Assembly (NCBI RefSeq): GCF_021287045.1
Contig: NZ_JAJTBG010000001.1
Span: 62,001-126,000, forward strand
From: Oryzomicrobium sp.
GTDB lineage: Bacteria; Pseudomonadota; Gammaproteobacteria; Burkholderiales; Rhodocyclaceae
DNA length: 64,000 nucleotides
Direction of reading: 5' to 3'
The notes below the pieces were generated by a model. That model saw nothing but the letters and a program-made list of their open reading frames with translations, did no database searches and was not told the origin of the DNA. A program made the position numbers and the translations under genes. Shown one piece after another: positions 7,740 to 16,473 of this stretch; positions within the stretch are counted from its first letter, which is position 1; each line of letters begins with the position of its first letter.

Positions 7740-8522
7740 ATGCATCAACGCATCCAGCGGGCGCTCGCCGCCCAACGGCGCGGCCAGGGCGGTTTCACCA
7801 TGGTGGAACTGGCCATCGTCCTGGTCATCGCCGGCATCATCCTCGTCGCCGCCCTCAAGGGCACCGACATGATCAACAAGGCCAAGATCGAGCGGGTGGT
7901 CAACGACATCAAGGGCCTGCAAGGCATGGCCTTCGAGCACGAGAAGCGTACCGGCCGTCTGCCGGGCGACTGCAACGGCGACGGCATCATCGGTGTGGTG
8001 CTCTCTAATTCTCCGGCTAACGTGGTACGCCTGACTGGGACGACCTATACCGACGACCCGAACCCGGTGGCAACAACCGGTGGTGCTTGCTCCGGCGGTA
8101 GTACTGGCCCTGGCGTCGGCATCGTCGAAACCGAAATCAATACGCCTTGGTCCGACCTGCGCAAGGCCAACCTGGTGGATCCGAACCGGGTGAACCGCCA
8201 ACTGGCGAAGAATCAGACCAACAACTGGTATGCCTTCGGCTCGCTGACCAGCGCGCTCGGCAGCAAGTCGACCAACAACTTCATCGTTGTCTATGACATC
8301 CCCCTGTGGATGGCCAAGGGCATCGATGTCGCCATCGACGGCCCCGACCCGCTGACCCTGGGCACCGGGACTCAGGATGGTGGTCAGGTCGGTCGCGTGC
8401 GCCTGTTCCATGACGGTAATGCCATTCACATCGATGGTGCTGCTTGGCCGAATACCAATAACAACGATGACCAACTGGTGGCCGTTTCCTTCCAGTTCGA
8501 CCGGGCGATTCCGTCCAACTAA
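7740..8522 (+). CDS. Major type IV (MSHA-like) prepilin
   Basis: The 260-residue prepilin has an 18-residue basic leader ending in GG/FTMVE, the conserved Glu5 and a long hydrophobic helix, followed by a globular domain with the LPGDCNGDG loop. The last motif resembles a Ca2+-binding or pilin-specific turn and is shared in part with the 5867 prepilin. The start at 7740 has a good Shine-Dalgarno (GGGAG, 7 nt spacing); an upstream GTG/ATG region lacks one. It is first in the operon and separated from the rest by tandem stem-loops, the arrangement expected when a structural subunit is made in excess. Confidence 0.88.
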   Translation: MHQRIQRALAAQRRGQGGFTMVELAIVLVIAGIILVAALKGTDMINKAKIERVVNDIKGLQGMAFEHEKRTGRLPGDCNGDGIIGVVLSNSPANVVRLTGTTYTDDPNPVATTGGACSGGSTGPGVGIVETEINTPWSDLRKANLVDPNRVNRQLAKNQTNNWYAFGSLTSALGSKSTNNFIVVYDIPLWMAKGIDVAIDGPDPLTLGTGTQDGGQVGRVRLFHDGNAIHIDGAAWPNTNNNDDQLVAVSFQFDRAIPSN

Positions 8523-8546
8523 GTCGCTATCGCCGCATTTTAGGGA

Positions 8547-8594
8547 GCCGCCTGCGGGCGGCCCCTTTCGCAAGGCCTGTGCCTTGCGAAAGGG
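8547..8594 (+). terminator. Tandem stem-loops after the major prepilin gene
   Basis: The first hairpin is GCCGCC-TGCG-GGCGGC (8547-8562). The second is a 14-bp perfect stem (8563-8576 with 8581-8594) with a CTGT loop, followed by a T-rich ATTTGTCTT stretch. Together they look like a partial intrinsic terminator or 3'-end stabiliser that lowers expression of downstream genes relative to the pilin. Confidence 0.7.
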
Positions 8595-8643
8595 ATTTGT
8601 CTTGTCCGGGTGGCCAGTCCACCTCCATCTTCGGAGTGACCGA

Positions 8644-10092
8644 ATGTTCAAGCGCATGACCGCGACCGTGCTGGTTTCGGTGGGTGAGTCGGGGGGCGAG
8701 AGCCTCGAGGCGCGGCGCGTCCGCTACGCCGTGCTCAAGGGGCGGCGCGTGGTACGCGAGGCCGAGTGCGAGATGCACGAACTGGCCCGTCTGGGGGGCT
8801 GGCAGATGCGCGCCAGCTTTTTCTCCCGGGGCGCTTATTTCGAGCGCACCCCCTCTCAGACCGATAACCCTCGCCTGGCGGCAGTGGTGGCCCGGCGTTT
8901 CATCGACGCCGAAATGCTCTTTTCCGAGGCCTACCGCCTGCGTCTGCAGATTGCATCGGCCGGCGAAACCGACTTCAGCCTGCGTCTGGCGGCCTGTGCC
9001 GAGATCGACTGCCTGCGCATCGAAGAAGGGTTGCCCTTGGAGACCCAGCCGGTGCGCCTGGCCGCCCTGGAGGAGTCGGCGATTGCCGCCGTGGTCGCCA
9101 CGGCGACCAGCGAGCCGGTGGAAGTGTATTTCGCCCGGGGAGAGCGCTTCGTCTATTTCATCGCCGAAGCCGGGGAAGTGCGGCAGCGGCGGCTGGATTT
9201 CCTGCCACCGGACGAGGATGGCATCAAGGATGCCTTGCAGCGGGCCGAACTGGCGCTGTCCGGGGGGGGCGGCTGGGGGATTGGGGATGCCGCCGCCCGT
9301 ATGCCGCTGCGCATTTACCTGGGCGATCTGAAAAGTCGTTCGGCCCAGGCCGACGCCCAGCGTGACAGTGCGTCGCGGGGGCTCGAGCGGCAACTGGCGG
9401 CCCTGGTCAGCGGCGGAGACGTGCTGGCCCGTCCCGAGCTCTTCGGCCTGCTCTGGGTGAAGAACCGCTGGAACATGTTGGAAAACGCCCAGGTCCAGCG
9501 CGCCCTGGCCTGGCAGGTGGCACTGCCTGCGTCCTTGGTCCTGGGGGGGGCGAGTTTGGTGCTGGCAGGACTGGCGCTGACCCATGCCGTTGAGAATGCC
9601 GGGCTGTCGCGTCAACTCGAAGGGGAGCGCGCCCAGGTCCTGCGCGAGCGGGATGTCCTCATGGGCAGGGTGCCCGACCAGGCGGTTCAGGCCCGGTTCA
9701 GCGAGTTCTTTGGACTGTTGCAGCAGCGCAATCAGCAGGTGCGCGTCGACCGCCTGCTCGCCTGGGTTACCCAAGAGTTGCCGCCGGGGGTGGTCATCCG
9801 CTCCATCAGCATTCGCCCTGCGGGCGGCGGGGCGGTATCGGCCGAATCCAAGCCGTTGCCGCCGAACGAGCCGCCGGGGCGAGTGGCCGCCAGCGGGGCA
9901 TCGGAGCATCGGGTACAACTGGCGCTGACCGTTCCCGGCACTTACGAAAGCGTCGAAGCCCAGGCGGGTGAAGTGCTCAAGCGCCTTTCCGCCAAACTGC
10001 GCTTTGGCCAGAGCAATCTCAAATATGAATCGGGCCAGGAACGGGCACTGCTGACCTCGGAACTTTTTGCCCGGGCGGAGGATTTCCAGTGA
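8644..10092 (+). CDS. Pilus inner-membrane assembly protein, PilM/PilN-like fusion (MshI position)
   Basis: The 482-residue protein has a cytoplasmic region (1-285) that looks like a diverged actin-like PilM/GspL fold, one transmembrane helix (about 290-313), then a Leu/Gln/Arg-rich coiled coil and a periplasmic PilN-like domain with the RVDRLLAWVTQELPPGV pattern typical of fimbrial assembly (PilN) proteins. It would link the cytoplasmic ATPase to the periplasmic alignment complex. I chose the ATG at 8644 because of the GGAG seven bases upstream; the open frame extends further upstream but through the stem-loops. Its stop overlaps the GTG of the next gene. Assignment as MshI is by position and architecture only. 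Confidence 0.7.
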   Translation: MFKRMTATVLVSVGESGGESLEARRVRYAVLKGRRVVREAECEMHELARLGGWQMRASFFSRGAYFERTPSQTDNPRLAAVVARRFIDAEMLFSEAYRLRLQIASAGETDFSLRLAACAEIDCLRIEEGLPLETQPVRLAALEESAIAAVVATATSEPVEVYFARGERFVYFIAEAGEVRQRRLDFLPPDEDGIKDALQRAELALSGGGGWGIGDAAARMPLRIYLGDLKSRSAQADAQRDSASRGLERQLAALVSGGDVLARPELFGLLWVKNRWNMLENAQVQRALAWQVALPASLVLGGASLVLAGLALTHAVENAGLSRQLEGERAQVLRERDVLMGRVPDQAVQARFSEFFGLLQQRNQQVRVDRLLAWVTQELPPGVVIRSISIRPAGGGAVSAESKPLPPNEPPGRVAASGASEHRVQLALTVPGTYESVEAQAGEVLKRLSAKLRFGQSNLKYESGQERALLTSELFARAEDFQ

Positions 10093-11720
10093 GCGAAAAC
10101 ACCAAGCGCCCCCTCGGGCAACTGCTCAAGGATGCGGGGTTCGTTAATGAGGAAACCCTGGCCTATGCTCTCAAAGTGCAGGCGACTGCTGGGGTCCGGC
10201 TCGGAGAAACGCTGCAGCAGCTCAAGTTTGTTACCGACCAGGAAGTGGCCCTGGTGCTGGCCCACCAGTTCGGAGTACCGTTCACCGAGCTTGATGAGCC
10301 CCTGCTTCCTGATGTCCTGCGTCTGATTCCCTTCAATTTTGCCCAGCGCCATCTGGTGCTGCCCCTGGCCATCGAAGGCGGGCAGGCTATCCTGGCGGTG
10401 GAGGATCCGGGCAATCCGCAGTTGGCAGGATTGCTGGCCCGCTTCGTCAGCCAGCCCCACCGGCTCAAGGTGGCGCCCAAAGGCCGCCTTGTTCGCGAAA
10501 TCCAGCGTCGCTATTACCGGGCCGAGCATCCCCTCGATGCGGAAATCGAGCGCATGTCCCAGACCATTGCCGCCGGCCGGGACTTCCCCGCCGAGCGGCT
10601 GGCCGAACTCCTGCTTTCGGCTGCCATCGACGCCCGGGCTTCGGACCTGCATATCTCGCCGACGCCCCTGGCGACCCTGGTATCGCTGCGCCTCGACGGG
10701 GTGCTGCAACTGACCTACACCTTGCCGGCTTCGGCCCACGGGCGCCTGGTGTCCACCGTCAAGGTGATGAGCGGCCTCGATATCGCCGACATGAACCGGG
10801 CCCAGGACGGGCGGATGAGCTTTCCCTACCTGGAAGAGAAGTTCGATCTGCGCATCTCGACCATGCCGGGGGTCAACGGCGAGAACCTGGTGATCCGGGT
10901 GCTGGCCGGCAACAACGAACTTTATTCCCTGGCCAGCATCGGCTTTACCGAGGCCCAGGTCGCCAGCCTCGATCGCATGATCCGCCGTTCTCATGGTGCC
11001 ATCCTGGTTACGGGCCCGACCGGCTCGGGGAAAACCACCTCCCTGTACGGCATGCTGCGGCGAATCAATATGCTGCAGCGCAATGTGCTGACTATCGAGG
11101 ATCCGGTGGAATTCCGCATTCCCCTGGCCCGGCAAATGGAAGTGAATGAAAAGGCCGGAATCACCTTTGCTTCGGCGATTCGCGCCTTCCTGCGCCAGGA
11201 TCCGGATGTGATCCTGGTTGGCGAGGTGCGAGACGAGGATACCGCCCAACTGGCCATGCGAGCTTCCCAGACTGGCCACCTGGTTCTCTCGACCTTGCAC
11301 ACCAACGATGCCGTCGGCGCCATCGTCCGGCTGCGCGACCTGGCCGTGGACGACATGGTCCTGTCCGCCTCCCTGGTCGGCGTGGTAGCCCAGCGCCTGG
11401 TGCGCCGGTTGTGTCCCCACTGCAAGACCGAGGTGGCGGCTGCGGACGACGATCTAGTCCGCTATGGCGCCTTGCCGCCGCAAGTCCCGCGGCACCAGGG
11501 GTGCGCTCGCTGCCATTTCACTGGTTACACCGGGCGGGCGGCGGTAGCCGAGGTGATCGAGTTCGACGAAGAGCTGCGCAGTTTGGTGGAGCGGGGGGCG
11601 ATGCCCACCGAGATCGAGCGCCGGGCGCGGGAAAAGGGCATGAAGTCCCTGCGCGAGGCAGCGTTGGCCCTGGTGCGCGCCGGCGTGACCGATCTGGCTG
11701 AACTTGAGCGGGTTCTCTGA
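10089..11720 (+). CDS. mshE: Type IV pilus/type II secretion assembly ATPase (MshE/PilB/GspE family)
   Basis: The 543-residue hexameric ATPase that powers pilus extension is recognised by an N-terminal MshEN/GspE-N domain (about 1-145), Walker A GPTGSGKTT (309-317), the Asp-box region TIEDPVEF, Walker B VILVGEVRD (about 373-381), the His box and a C-terminal zinc-binding tetracysteine (C441, C444, C471, C474). MshEN domains in this family are known to bind c-di-GMP, and the N-terminal LGQLLKDAGFVNEETL stretch fits that type, so c-di-GMP control is plausible. It starts with GTG in a GTGA overlap with the previous gene. No retraction ATPase PilT is in the window. Confidence 0.92.
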   Translation: MSENTKRPLGQLLKDAGFVNEETLAYALKVQATAGVRLGETLQQLKFVTDQEVALVLAHQFGVPFTELDEPLLPDVLRLIPFNFAQRHLVLPLAIEGGQAILAVEDPGNPQLAGLLARFVSQPHRLKVAPKGRLVREIQRRYYRAEHPLDAEIERMSQTIAAGRDFPAERLAELLLSAAIDARASDLHISPTPLATLVSLRLDGVLQLTYTLPASAHGRLVSTVKVMSGLDIADMNRAQDGRMSFPYLEEKFDLRISTMPGVNGENLVIRVLAGNNELYSLASIGFTEAQVASLDRMIRRSHGAILVTGPTGSGKTTSLYGMLRRINMLQRNVLTIEDPVEFRIPLARQMEVNEKAGITFASAIRAFLRQDPDVILVGEVRDEDTAQLAMRASQTGHLVLSTLHTNDAVGAIVRLRDLAVDDMVLSASLVGVVAQRLVRRLCPHCKTEVAAADDDLVRYGALPPQVPRHQGCARCHFTGYTGRAAVAEVIEFDEELRSLVERGAMPTEIERRAREKGMKSLREAALALVRAGVTDLAELERVL

Positions 11721-11727
11721 CGCGGCC

Positions 11728-12954
11728 ATGCCATACATCATTTATTCCTGCGTGACCGCCGAGGGGGCCGTGGCCTGGCGCTCCGGGACGTACGACCATC
11801 TGGGCCTCCTCTACGACGAGTTGGCCAAGCGTGGCGAGCACCTGGACAAGTTCTACGAGCTGCCCGGAGTGGCCGAGCAGTTGCTGCACGCACTGCGCGG
11901 ACGTCTGCGCATTCCTCAGGTGGTGGAGTTGTGCAGCTACCTGGCGCTCTACATTCAGGGGGGGCTGGACTTGCAGACGGCTCTCGCCGACCTGTCGCGG
12001 GGTTCGCGCAACGGGCTGATGCGTCATACGGCCGATACGCTGCGCAAAAGCCTGGTGGGCGGCCTGTCCTTGTCGGAGGCCATGCGTCGTACCGAACAGT
12101 TCCCCGATGTGGTGGTCAGCATGGCCCAGTTGGGGGAGGTCAGCGGCAGCCTGGACCGGATGCTCAAGGATGCGGCCGATTACCTGAGCCGGATCGAGGA
12201 AATCAAGTCGGCGACCAAGCGCGCCATGTTGTACCCGGCGTTCAGCCTGTTCGTGCTGATCGGTACCGGCATTTTCTGGATGACAGTGGTGGTGCCGAAG
12301 CTCGCCGCTGTCTACAAGACCATGGGTATCGAGTTGCCCGCGGCAACCCGCGCCATGATCGCGCTCAGCGATTTCTTCTCCTCCGAATGGTTGTGGGTGG
12401 TGCTGGGACTATTCACGGTTCCCGTCGTCTTCTCCATGGCGCGCAAGCAGCGCGATTTCCGGGTAGCGGTGGATCGGGTGTTGTGGGAGTTCCCCGTGAT
12501 CGGACCGGTGGTGCGCAACGCCCAGGAAGCCTTCTACTTCCAGTATTTGGCCCTGGTTTACGGCGCCGGGGTGCCGATTACCGAGGCGGTTGGACGTCTC
12601 GTCGAGACGGTGCATAACCGCTATTTCCGCGCCCGCATCAAGCGCATTCCCGAATTCCTGCGCCTCGGCCTGTCCCTTCGCGAGGCTTTTCAGCGTACCG
12701 CCATCTTCCAGCCCCTGGACATACGCATGATCGCCATTGGCGAGCAAACCGGCGCCCTGGAAGAGCAACTGCGCAAGCTGGCCACCATGTACATGCAGCG
12801 GGTTCAGGCCAGTGTTGAACTCCTCACCAAGGCGATCGAACCCTTGCTGGTGCTGCTGATGGGCGCCTTCTTCATCTTCTTCGTGGTGGCCATGATGGGC
12901 CCCATCTACTCGATCCTGTCCAACATGCTCGCCAACCTCGGGGGGGCTCAGTAA
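11728..12954 (+). CDS. mshG: Pilus platform protein (MshG/PilC/GspF family)
   Basis: The 408-residue polytopic inner-membrane protein has two repeated GspF domains (about 70-195 and 275-400), each with an ELCSYLALYIQGGLDL-like helical start, and three transmembrane segments (about 170-195, 218-240, 375-400). It is the platform on which the ATPase acts to extract pilins from the membrane. The ATG at 11728 sits 8 nt after the ATPase stop; a TTG at 11704 is possible but would overlap. Its TAA stop overlaps the next ATG (TAATG), so the run is translationally coupled. Confidence 0.92.
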   Translation: MPYIIYSCVTAEGAVAWRSGTYDHLGLLYDELAKRGEHLDKFYELPGVAEQLLHALRGRLRIPQVVELCSYLALYIQGGLDLQTALADLSRGSRNGLMRHTADTLRKSLVGGLSLSEAMRRTEQFPDVVVSMAQLGEVSGSLDRMLKDAADYLSRIEEIKSATKRAMLYPAFSLFVLIGTGIFWMTVVVPKLAAVYKTMGIELPAATRAMIALSDFFSSEWLWVVLGLFTVPVVFSMARKQRDFRVAVDRVLWEFPVIGPVVRNAQEAFYFQYLALVYGAGVPITEAVGRLVETVHNRYFRARIKRIPEFLRLGLSLREAFQRTAIFQPLDIRMIAIGEQTGALEEQLRKLATMYMQRVQASVELLTKAIEPLLVLLMGAFFIFFVVAMMGPIYSILSNMLANLGGAQ

Positions 12955-13754
12955 TGTCGCGCGGTCACTTCAACCGGGGTCAGCGCCTCCTGGGAGCTGG
13001 CACCCGCCAGTCTGGCTTCACTCTGCTGGAGCTGGCATTCGTCTTCATCGTGTTCGGCATCATGGTGGCATTTGCCGCGCCATCTGCGAGCTTTCTCCAC
13101 CAGAAAACCATGGCTGAAGAGGATCGTCGCATGCTGCAGAGCCTCAAGCGGGCTCTGATCGGCCAGGTGCTGGCGACCGGGCAACTGCCGCGTTGCCGAA
13201 GCGCCGCCGGGACCCCATCGCCCAGCGGCAGCAATTGTGACCCGCAGCAGACCCTGGGCAGCCTGGGGGTTCGCTGGATGGATGGCCGTGGCAGCGGCTT
13301 CGTGTATGACGTGCTCAATGACGCGGGAAACAGTATCGACCTTACCGCGGCGGGAAGCCCGGGCAGAACAGTGGCACCTGCCCCCCCCGGTTTATGCAAT
13401 CGCCTTGATGCCGCAATCACGCTGGCCTCCACAACGCCTGGACAGATTACCGGACCGCGGATTTGTAGTCTCGCCCCTAGCCCGGACGATGTGACGACCT
13501 ACGCCAACTATTGCGCGGTCCAGAATCCGGTGGCCTTCGTTCTGATTGGTACTGGAGCGAATCGTCCCGGCACTAACGGGGAAATGGAAATCTTCAATGC
13601 GGCCTTTCCGACCCTGGTGAATCGGAATCTCAACAGCGGAACTCCGCCGGCCCGCATTTACGAAAATCCGTCCCGTCGTTCCCTGAATACCTACGACGAT
13701 CTGGTCGAGGTCGTCACCCTGCAGGAACTGCGGGCCGTCGCCAGCTGTAATTGA
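12954..13754 (+). CDS. Second (minor) type IV prepilin
   Basis: The 266-residue protein has a basic leader of about 20 residues ending in SG/FTLLE, with the Glu5 and a hydrophobic helix that is unusually aromatic (LAFVFIVFGIMVAFA). The globular part contains several cysteines (PRCRS, SNCDP, GLCNR, RICSL, NYCAV, ASCN), suggesting multiple disulfides in the periplasm. Its sequence differs from the major pilin beyond the N-terminus. Placed inside the assembly operon, it is most likely a minor or tip pilin. It could also be a pseudopilin, since the machinery is shared with type II secretion. Confidence 0.82.
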   Translation: MSRGHFNRGQRLLGAGTRQSGFTLLELAFVFIVFGIMVAFAAPSASFLHQKTMAEEDRRMLQSLKRALIGQVLATGQLPRCRSAAGTPSPSGSNCDPQQTLGSLGVRWMDGRGSGFVYDVLNDAGNSIDLTAAGSPGRTVAPAPPGLCNRLDAAITLASTTPGQITGPRICSLAPSPDDVTTYANYCAVQNPVAFVLIGTGANRPGTNGEMEIFNAAFPTLVNRNLNSGTPPARIYENPSRRSLNTYDDLVEVVTLQELRAVASCN

Positions 13755-13782
13755 TACGCCGATTATCCGATACGGAGTCTTC

Positions 13783-14241
13783 ATGCCCCTACAACGAAAA
13801 CTCACGCTGTTGCTGCTGTGCGTCGGCCTGGCGCTGGGCGCCGCCCTGTTTGCTTACCGCTTGGGCGAAGCGCGCAGCATTGCCCTGGGCCAGGAGCGGG
13901 ATGCCCTGTCCCGGTCCAGTCTGGATTTGCAGGATTTGCGCCGCAGCGTCGAACATTACGAAAGGGCCCGTTCTCACCTGGGGCAGGAAGATGGCATCGC
14001 CCGCCATGAGCGTGTGGCGCTGGCGACTTCGTTTGCGCCCAATGAATTGCCCCGTCTGCAGGCCTTGCTGACCCGGGCCTACGAAGGCGATGGTTTTCTC
14101 CTGTTGCGCAGCTTCGAATTGGCCTGGCAGGAAAAAGGCATCGCTGGTCAGGCTGAGGAAAAGGAACTCGCCTCAGGGCGTGACCCTGCCGGCGGGATCC
14201 TCACCCTGAGTTTCCAGGGTGAAAAGATTTTCACCCACTGA
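13783..14241 (+). CDS. MshJ/PilO-like small bitopic pilus protein
   Basis: The 152-residue protein has a single N-terminal transmembrane helix (about 8-24), a coiled-coil stretch (about 30-65) and a short alpha/beta domain. This is the size and topology of MshJ/PilO-type alignment proteins, and it sits in the right place between the PilN-like and MshK/PilP-like genes. I do not recognise a diagnostic motif. The ATG at 13783 has a good Shine-Dalgarno (GGAG, 6 nt). Confidence 0.6.
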   Translation: MPLQRKLTLLLLCVGLALGAALFAYRLGEARSIALGQERDALSRSSLDLQDLRRSVEHYERARSHLGQEDGIARHERVALATSFAPNELPRLQALLTRAYEGDGFLLLRSFELAWQEKGIAGQAEEKELASGRDPAGGILTLSFQGEKIFTH

Positions 14242-14284
14242 CCTGTCCGATCCCATCGATTCGACCTCGCCTGAGAATTCATCC

Positions 14285-14848
14285 ATGCAAGCGTTCATTC
14301 CTTTTGCCATCGTGCCAGTCCTGGTCGGGGGCGGATATTGGCTGGCCCCCTGGGTCAGCGGACTCATGACCAAGCCTGCGGAAAGTATCGTTACCGCGCG
14401 TATTTCGATTCCCCCCGGTATTCGGGATTTGCGTGCAACAGAGCGGCACCAGGAAGTGACGCCGATACGCCTGGCGGCACTGATGCCCAGCGACGCGGTG
14501 GACCGTTTTATGCCACACCCGGAGGCGGAAAACACTCGGCAGGCGAATGAGCGCCTGCGTCTGCGCTCTGTGTTGGTGACTCCGGATAAACGTGCGGCGG
14601 TGATCGACAACGACTTGGTTTTCGAAGGCAATTTTGTCAAGGGGTACCGGGTCCAGCGCATTGCCGACGATCGGGTGATCCTGCTCGGAGCCCAGGGGCG
14701 CGAAGTGCTGCGCCTGGACGGAGAAGGGCAGGGGCGCTTGACGCTGCTGCCGCCCAAACGGCGTGCCGATACCGGCGTTCCCGCCCAGCCGCCACTTTCC
14801 TCGGACGAGCTGGAGCGGCAGTACCGCCGCCTGCTGGACCGCCTCTGA
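14285..14848 (+). CDS. MshK/PilP-like pilus protein
   Basis: The 187-residue protein has an N-terminal hydrophobic anchor (about 3-22), a linker, and a C-terminal small beta domain (about 95-160) with the pattern LRSVLVTPDKRAAVIDN then V.RI..D.V.L...GRE, as in MshK/GspC/PilP homology regions that contact the secretin. I chose ATG 14285. An in-frame GTG at 14219, overlapping the end of the preceding gene, would add 22 polar residues before the anchor. Function is inferred from position and the C-terminal pattern. Confidence 0.6.
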   Translation: MQAFIPFAIVPVLVGGGYWLAPWVSGLMTKPAESIVTARISIPPGIRDLRATERHQEVTPIRLAALMPSDAVDRFMPHPEAENTRQANERLRLRSVLVTPDKRAAVIDNDLVFEGNFVKGYRVQRIADDRVILLGAQGREVLRLDGEGQGRLTLLPPKRRADTGVPAQPPLSSDELERQYRRLLDRL

Positions 14849-14876
14849 CATTTAGCAAGCAAGGGATTTAATCAGC

Positions 14877-16463
14877 ATGAGAACGTACGTCACGCTTCCC
14901 CTCCTCGCCCTGGTGGTTGCGGGGTGCACGACCCCCCGACTTCCCGAACGGCCCTCGGTTTTCAGTCAGGAAGAACTGCAGCGGGCCAAGACCCCGCCCG
15001 TGGTGGATACCAAACCCACCGGCGAGTTGAACATGGATGCGCGCATGCCGGAACCTGCCGTCGCCACGCCGGTTGCCGCCCGCAAGTTGTACACCTTCCG
15101 GGCCCGCGGTTTGCCGGTGGAACTGGCCATGGCCCAGTTTGCCCAGGTCTATGGTCTCAACGTCAGCATTGACCGGGATGTGCGCGGCACGGTGACTGCG
15201 GATTTCCGCAACCTGTCCCTGGAAAAAGCCCTGGAAGCCCTCCTCGAAGTGAACGGCCTGTCCTGGGAGTGGGATGACGGCCTGTTGCGGGTCACCCGCC
15301 TGCAGACCAAGACCTTCAACGTGGATTACCTGCGTCTGACCCGGACCGGCAACTCCACCACCACGACTTCATCCACTTCTTCCGGCGGCGGTGGTGGTGG
15401 GGGGGATACCACCCGGGCCGGCCTGTCCAAGAGCGACACCATCAACTTCTGGAGCGAGCTGGAGAGCCAGCTCGAAGACATCCTGACCAAGGGGCGTTCG
15501 GACGGTAGCGACGAGCAGCCGGCGCCGATGGAAACGGTGACCACGCTTGACCGGGTGGCCAACACCACAACCACCAGCGTCAAACCCCTCAAGGAAAAGG
15601 AAGGACGGTTGATCATCAACCGCTTGTCCGGCACGGTGCAGGTGACCAGTACCCGGACCCGGATGCGGGCCGTGGAGGAGTACCTCAAGCAACTGCACGA
15701 CAACATCAGCCGCCAGGTGTTCATCGATGTGCGCATCGTCGAGGTCAGCCTGAGTTCGGACCGCTCCTTGGGGATCGACTGGAGCAAGATCAATTTCGGT
15801 TCCCTGCAGCTTGGCTCCGACACCAGCTTCACGACCTCTGCGGCGGGCAGCAACGTTCCGCCCAGCACCCTTTCTGCCCTGTACAGCAAGGTGTTTCCCA
15901 AGTCCTTCCTGGTCAATGACATGAATGTGGTGATTCAGGCGTTGCAGCAGCAGGGCGACGTCAAGGTGGTGTCGCAGCCGCGCATCCGCACCCTCAATAA
16001 CCAGGCGGCCATTGTCCGTTCGGGTACCGAGCGGACCTTCTTCACCACCCAGACGGTGCTGACCCCGGTCGCCGGTGGGACGCCGGTGGTTTCCACCACC
16101 ACCACCCCGACGACGATCACCGAAGGCCTGGTGTTGTCCCTGACGCCACAGATTTCGATGAATGGCCGGATCGCTCTCGACGTGTCGCCGATCATGACCC
16201 GGATTTCCGGGGTGGATATCTCGCCGGATGGCAAATCCAACGCCCCGCGCCTGGACGTCAAGCAGACCTCGACCATGGTGCGGGTGGGGGATGGCGAGAC
16301 GGTCATCATCGGTGGCCTGATCCAGGAAGTGGAAGAGGAAACCAACCGGGCCGTACCCGGTGTGGGGGATGTTCCCGGTCTCCGCAATCTGTTTGGCACG
16401 ACCTACAAGGCGGCCACGCGTCGGGAAATGGTCGTGATCCTTACCCCCTACATCGTCAATTGA
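14877..16463 (+). CDS. mshL: Outer-membrane secretin lipoprotein (MshL/PilQ/GspD family)
   Basis: The 528-residue secretin forms the outer-membrane gate for the pilus. It carries a lipoprotein signal (LALVVAGC, lipidated Cys17), an STN/secretin N domain (about 75-135), a low-complexity Ser/Thr/Gly linker (about 160-180), an N1-type domain (about 245-290) and the C-terminal secretin beta-barrel domain (about 295-528) with the hallmark VPGVGDVPGLRNLF motif near the end. Being a lipoprotein it may not need a separate pilotin, and none is seen. The neighbouring MshM- and MshN-like genes support the MSHA-like assignment. Confidence 0.92.
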   Translation: MRTYVTLPLLALVVAGCTTPRLPERPSVFSQEELQRAKTPPVVDTKPTGELNMDARMPEPAVATPVAARKLYTFRARGLPVELAMAQFAQVYGLNVSIDRDVRGTVTADFRNLSLEKALEALLEVNGLSWEWDDGLLRVTRLQTKTFNVDYLRLTRTGNSTTTTSSTSSGGGGGGGDTTRAGLSKSDTINFWSELESQLEDILTKGRSDGSDEQPAPMETVTTLDRVANTTTTSVKPLKEKEGRLIINRLSGTVQVTSTRTRMRAVEEYLKQLHDNISRQVFIDVRIVEVSLSSDRSLGIDWSKINFGSLQLGSDTSFTTSAAGSNVPPSTLSALYSKVFPKSFLVNDMNVVIQALQQQGDVKVVSQPRIRTLNNQAAIVRSGTERTFFTTQTVLTPVAGGTPVVSTTTTPTTITEGLVLSLTPQISMNGRIALDVSPIMTRISGVDISPDGKSNAPRLDVKQTSTMVRVGDGETVIIGGLIQEVEEETNRAVPGVGDVPGLRNLFGTTYKAATRREMVVILTPYIVN

Positions 16464-16473
16464 TGCCACAGCC

